Shown here piece by piece: positions 5,405 to 7,177 of a stretch of 7,177 nucleotides of DNA. The notes under the pieces were generated by a model, which was given only the letters and a program-made list of their open reading frames with translations, ran no database searches and was not told where the DNA came from. Positions within the stretch are counted from its first letter, which is position 1, and every line of letters starts with the position of its first letter. Origin of the DNA: DAIDHK01 sp035510695 (GTDB lineage Bacteria; Patescibacteriota; Microgenomatia; Levybacterales; UBA12049); the NCBI GenBank assembly GCA_035510695.1, contig DATKGO010000023.1, forward strand, positions 1 through 7,177, given 5' to 3'. Made by a program: the position numbers and the translations under genes.

Positions 5405-5677
5405 TTATCTATGTTTACGAAAAACTTTCATGATTTCTTCAATTGAAGTTTTTGATTCGCCTTTTTTAATATGTTCAACTACGCAAGTGTTTAAATGATT
5501 TTCAAGAATCAAAGAGGTAGTTTCCTGTAAAGCTTTTTCCACTGCTTGGGACTGCTGCATAACATCAATACAATAAGCATCTTCTTCAACCATAGAAATA
5601 ACTTTATTCAAATGCCCCCTCGCGATTTTCAAACGATGCAGAATTCTTTCTTGTGTATCTTTCGGTCTGTATGACAT
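5405..5677 (-). CDS. csoR: CsoR copper-sensing repressor, 90 aa
   Basis: An all-helical CsoR/RcnR-family (DUF156) repressor of normal length. The first helix carries the DNA-contact signature RILHRLKIARGHLNKVISMVEE (11-32), followed by DAYCIDVMQQSQAV. The Cu(I) fingerprint is Cys36, His61, Cys65 (from YCIDV and ENHLNTC), and the second-shell residues Tyr35 and Glu81 are also present, at the same numbers as in Mycobacterium tuberculosis CsoR. This pattern argues for Cu(I) rather than nickel/cobalt (RcnR), formaldehyde (FrmR) or persulfide (CstR). Apo-CsoR should bind the operator at 5688-5708 and block its own operon; Cu(I) binding releases it. It is the first gene, 19 bp ahead of the permease. 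The ATG at 5677 lies about 23 nt from the predicted transcription start; the nearest purine tract, GGGGG, is 14 nt away, so no standard Shine-Dalgarno sequence is present. Confidence 0.93.
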   Translation of the reverse strand: MSYRPKDTQERILHRLKIARGHLNKVISMVEEDAYCIDVMQQSQAVEKALQETTSLILENHLNTCVVEHIKKGESKTSIEEIMKVFRKHR

Positions 5678-5687
5678 AATTAAATCA

Positions 5688-5708
5688 ATATCCCCCTATA
5701 GGGGATAT
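5688..5708. promoter_or_regulatory. CsoR operator (inverted repeat)
   Basis: ATATCCCC (5688-5695) and GGGGATAT (5701-5708) are perfect 8-bp arms around CTATA. The C-run, TATA, G-run core matches known CsoR operators of the type TACCCC-CTATA-GGGGTA closely. It overlaps the -10 box and the predicted transcription start of the csoR operon, so bound repressor would block polymerase directly. Confidence 0.88.
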
Positions 5709-5736
5709 ATTAACGGATGAGAAAATGTTTTGTCAA
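5707..5736 (-). promoter_or_regulatory. Copper operon promoter
   Basis: On the minus strand a perfect TTGACA (5731-5736) is followed after 18 bp by TAATAT (5707-5712, 4 of 6). The start would be near 5700, inside the operator. This is one of only two perfect -35 boxes I noted here, in keeping with a strong promoter held off by a repressor. Confidence 0.75.
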
Positions 5737-5786
5737 GTACTAAATATTTCAGTAAAATATTTATAGAAAAAGTTAAACAAATGGGT

Positions 5787-5792
5787 TATCAT
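5787..5792 (+). promoter_or_regulatory. -10 box for the COG4705 gene
   Basis: TATCAT (5 of 6 consensus) lies 8 nt before the ATG at 5801, predicting an essentially leaderless transcript. No convincing -35 is seen. It is about 80 bp from the CsoR operator, too far for simple steric repression, so this divergent gene may not be under CsoR. Two AAATATTT octamers (5742-5749, 5755-5762), 13 bp apart, lie between. Confidence 0.35.
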
Positions 5793-5800
5793 TATATGTA

Positions 5801-6535
5801 ATGAATGCAATAAGGAAAGTTCCGGAAATCACCATATATTTTTGGATTATTAAATTGCTAACTACCGCGATGGGTGAATCAACTTCCGATTACCTGGTGT
5901 TCAATATTAACCCTTATGTAGCTGTGGCTTTGGGTGGAGTTGGCTTAGTTATGGCATTAATATTACAATTTACAGTTCGTAAATACATCGCTTGGATTTA
6001 TTGGCTGACTGTCGTTATGGTGGCAATATTCGGGACGATGGCAGCTGATATGTTGCATGTCGGATTTGGTATTCCGTATCTGGCATCAACAATTTTTTTT
6101 GCTGTCGTACTTACTATTATCTTTACTCTTTGGTACAAAGTTGAAAAAACTTTGTCCATCCACAGTATTTATACTGTTCGCCGTGAAATTTTTTACTGGG
6201 CTGCCGTAATGGCAACGTTCGCTCTGGGCACCGCTGCAGGGGATATGACGGCTGCAACATTTGGTTTGGGCTACTTTACTTCCGGCTTACTTTTCGCAGT
6301 GTTATTCTTTATACCGACTCTTGGATATTGGAAATTTAGATGGAATGAAATCTTCACTTTTTGGTTTGCATATATTATAACCCGTCCCCTCGGCGCATCT
6401 TTTGCCGACTGGTCGGGAAAATCAACTTTGGGCGGTTTAGGACTGGGGGATGCAAAAGTTTCTTTGATTTTGACTGTTCTAATAGTCATCTTTGTCGGCT
6501 ATTTGTCTTTCACTCGCAAAGATATTAAAAATTAA
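5801..6535 (+). CDS. COG4705-type integral membrane protein with four internal repeats, 244 aa
   Basis: The protein is almost all membrane helix (about eight segments) and divides into four similar units. Each has a basic/acidic-aromatic lead ([KR]xxE..YW-like) and then a G-x4-D motif: KVPEITIYFW...GESTSD (Gly25, Asp30), VRKYIAWIYW...GTMAAD (78, 83), VRREIFYWAA...GTAAGD (143, 148) and FRWNEIFTFW...GASFAD (198, 203). Three repeats are followed by a Gly-rich turn such as GFG, GLG or LGLG. This matches the poorly characterised COG4705 'membrane-anchored protein' family. The evenly placed intramembrane carboxylates suggest a small transporter or ion-binding protein, but substrate and direction are unknown. 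Its divergent position beside csoR hints at metal or stress physiology without proving it. The ATG at 5801 is preferred because the in-frame upstream region has no better start; there is no Shine-Dalgarno sequence. Confidence 0.8.
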   Translation: MNAIRKVPEITIYFWIIKLLTTAMGESTSDYLVFNINPYVAVALGGVGLVMALILQFTVRKYIAWIYWLTVVMVAIFGTMAADMLHVGFGIPYLASTIFFAVVLTIIFTLWYKVEKTLSIHSIYTVRREIFYWAAVMATFALGTAAGDMTAATFGLGYFTSGLLFAVLFFIPTLGYWKFRWNEIFTFWFAYIITRPLGASFADWSGKSTLGGLGLGDAKVSLILTVLIVIFVGYLSFTRKDIKN

Positions 6536-6546
6536 TTTTAAAAAAA

Positions 6547-6957
6547 CTAATGGAAGATTCTTTTTATTAACTTCTTGAACGAAACATCGGTAAAAATAAT
6601 ACTTAAAGATATCAATGTTATAGCGATGATAACAGCGTCTACACTGTCTCTTCCTTGTCTAGCCCAATAAACATCGCGTAGAAAAAGCCATAAGGCAAAT
6701 TCGTCCAAAGTCAGAGCAGCACCGATACCAAATAAAATTGCTGGTAAACGATGAGCCATTTTATTACGCCAAAAAGAAATACCGATAAAGCCGCTGATCA
6801 ATAAAAGAATAATGCCCGGCGTCATATGATGAATATGCAATGCACCATTTTGGTTAGGTAGAAGATGAGCTTTTTGTAAATGAGTAATCGTCCGGATAAT
6901 TACGAAGGTTGTTAGAAAACTAATCAATATAAAAAATTGTGGAACAGATTTTTTCAT
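6547..6957 (-). CDS. Conserved small membrane protein with HIHH and LDEF motifs, 136 aa
   Basis: Four membrane segments (about residues 7-25, 46-65, 71-93, 107-124). Conserved-looking polar motifs sit at the helix ends: ALHIHHMTPG (39-48; His41, His43, His44), LTLDEFALWLFLRDVYW (82-98; Asp85, Glu86, Arg94, Asp95) and QGRDSVDAV (101-109). It resembles uncharacterised integral membrane proteins common in Actinobacteria and other bacteria, with a HxHH helix and a LDEFALWL...DVYW...GR-S-DAV stretch. Function is unknown; the His, Asp and Glu set could bind a metal ion. I chose the ATG at 6957 over an in-frame GTG at 7029: it has GGAAG (6965-6969) 7 nt upstream and a promoter at 6992-7020 that starts downstream of 7029, and the extra 24 residues look nonfunctional. 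Its stop is 11 bp from that of the convergent COG4705 gene, with no hairpin terminator between. Confidence 0.75.
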   Translation of the reverse strand: MKKSVPQFFILISFLTTFVIIRTITHLQKAHLLPNQNGALHIHHMTPGIILLLISGFIGISFWRNKMAHRLPAILFGIGAALTLDEFALWLFLRDVYWARQGRDSVDAVIIAITLISLSIIFTDVSFKKLIKRIFH

Positions 6958-6991
6958 GTAAAATCTTCCAGGCATTTGACCACATACTTCA

Positions 6992-7020
6992 ATTATTCCA
7001 CTACACGCATCAAAACACAA
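6992..7020 (-). promoter_or_regulatory. Candidate promoter of the HIHH membrane protein gene
   Basis: On the minus strand TTGTGT (7015-7020) is followed after 17 bp by AATAAT (6992-6997, 5 of 6) preceded by TG (extended -10). The start would lie near 6985, giving a leader of about 28 nt that contains the GGAAG ribosome site. If correct, translation cannot begin at the GTG at 7029. Confidence 0.4.
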
Positions 7021-7127
7021 ATTAGTCACAATTTACCCAGCAATTCTCAATATGAGACAAAGAGAGAACGGTTTGTTACAAAGTAGAGTTAGGTATGCAA
7101 TTAATGGATCACATATAAAATAAAATT

Positions 7128-7152
7128 GGACACTTTCTGATAGAAAGCAGCC
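7128..7152 (-). terminator. Terminator-like hairpin facing left
   Basis: On the minus strand a 10-bp imperfect stem (GGCTGCTTTC against GAAAGTGTCC, one mismatch and two G-T wobbles) with loop TATCA is followed by the T-rich AATTTTATTTTATA. This would end a minus-strand gene lying beyond the right edge. The T tract is interrupted, so strength is doubtful. Apart from this and the promoter at 6992-7020, I see nothing definite in 7030-7177. Confidence 0.35.
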
Positions 7153-7177
7153 TGATGAGATCACCAACCATAGCCCA

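Noticed and set aside
6536..6546. Bidirectional terminator between the two convergent membrane genes
   Set aside because: The 11-bp gap is only T and A runs with no GC stem.
6958..7029. Extension of the HIHH membrane protein to a GTG start at 7029
   Set aside because: The added 24 residues are not helix- or signal-like, while the ATG at 6957 has a GGAAG site and a promoter whose start lies downstream of 7029.
7109..7177. Minus-strand frame entering from the right edge (22 residues, then TGA)
   Set aside because: Too short to judge, unrecognised, and it overlaps the terminator-like hairpin at 7128-7152.

Overview
The window is AT-rich bacterial DNA with compact genes, mostly short intergenic gaps, no rRNA, tRNA, transposase or CRISPR array. 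Several starts lack a Shine-Dalgarno sequence and sit 6-15 nt after an extended -10 box (TGnTATAAT-like), which suggests leaderless or very short-leader mRNAs. Small single-domain proteins, an N-terminally anchored FecR protein and simple AT-rich repeats that also intrude into a coding region fit a small-genome uncultivated lineage such as the Candidate Phyla Radiation (Patescibacteria). This is inference, because no marker gene is present. TGA acts as a normal stop.

Layout. Bases 1-164 hold the 3' end of an unrecognised gene. Bases 249-509 encode a small DUF5647-like protein, and 592-696 a possible 34-residue membrane peptide. Bases 724-1404 encode a membrane-anchored FecR-domain protein. 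It converges on a GH18 glycosidase-like gene (2871-1702, minus), and the gap between them (1405-1701) is packed with repeats: a nested 172-bp palindromic element with 13-bp perfect terminal inverted repeats, a short AT-rich repeat and an 8-bp tandem repeat.

The core is a minus-strand copper-response operon: csoR (5677-5405), an SO_0444/ArsP-type permease (5385-4219), a UreH/TauE-like membrane protein fused to a cupredoxin domain (4165-3122), and a free CopZ-like HMA domain protein (3117-2899). A consensus -35 box, a -10 box and a CsoR-type operator (8-bp arms, ATATCCCC and GGGGATAT) lie directly upstream of csoR, so the operon is probably autoregulated and derepressed by Cu(I). No CopA P-type ATPase lies in the operon; the permease with its C-terminal Cys-Cys tail may be the exporter.

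Divergent from csoR is an integral membrane protein of the COG4705 type (5801-6535) with four internal repeats, each carrying a G-x4-D motif. It converges on a small membrane protein with HIHH and LDEF motifs (6957-6547). The right edge (7030-7177) has the latter's upstream region and a terminator-like hairpin facing left.
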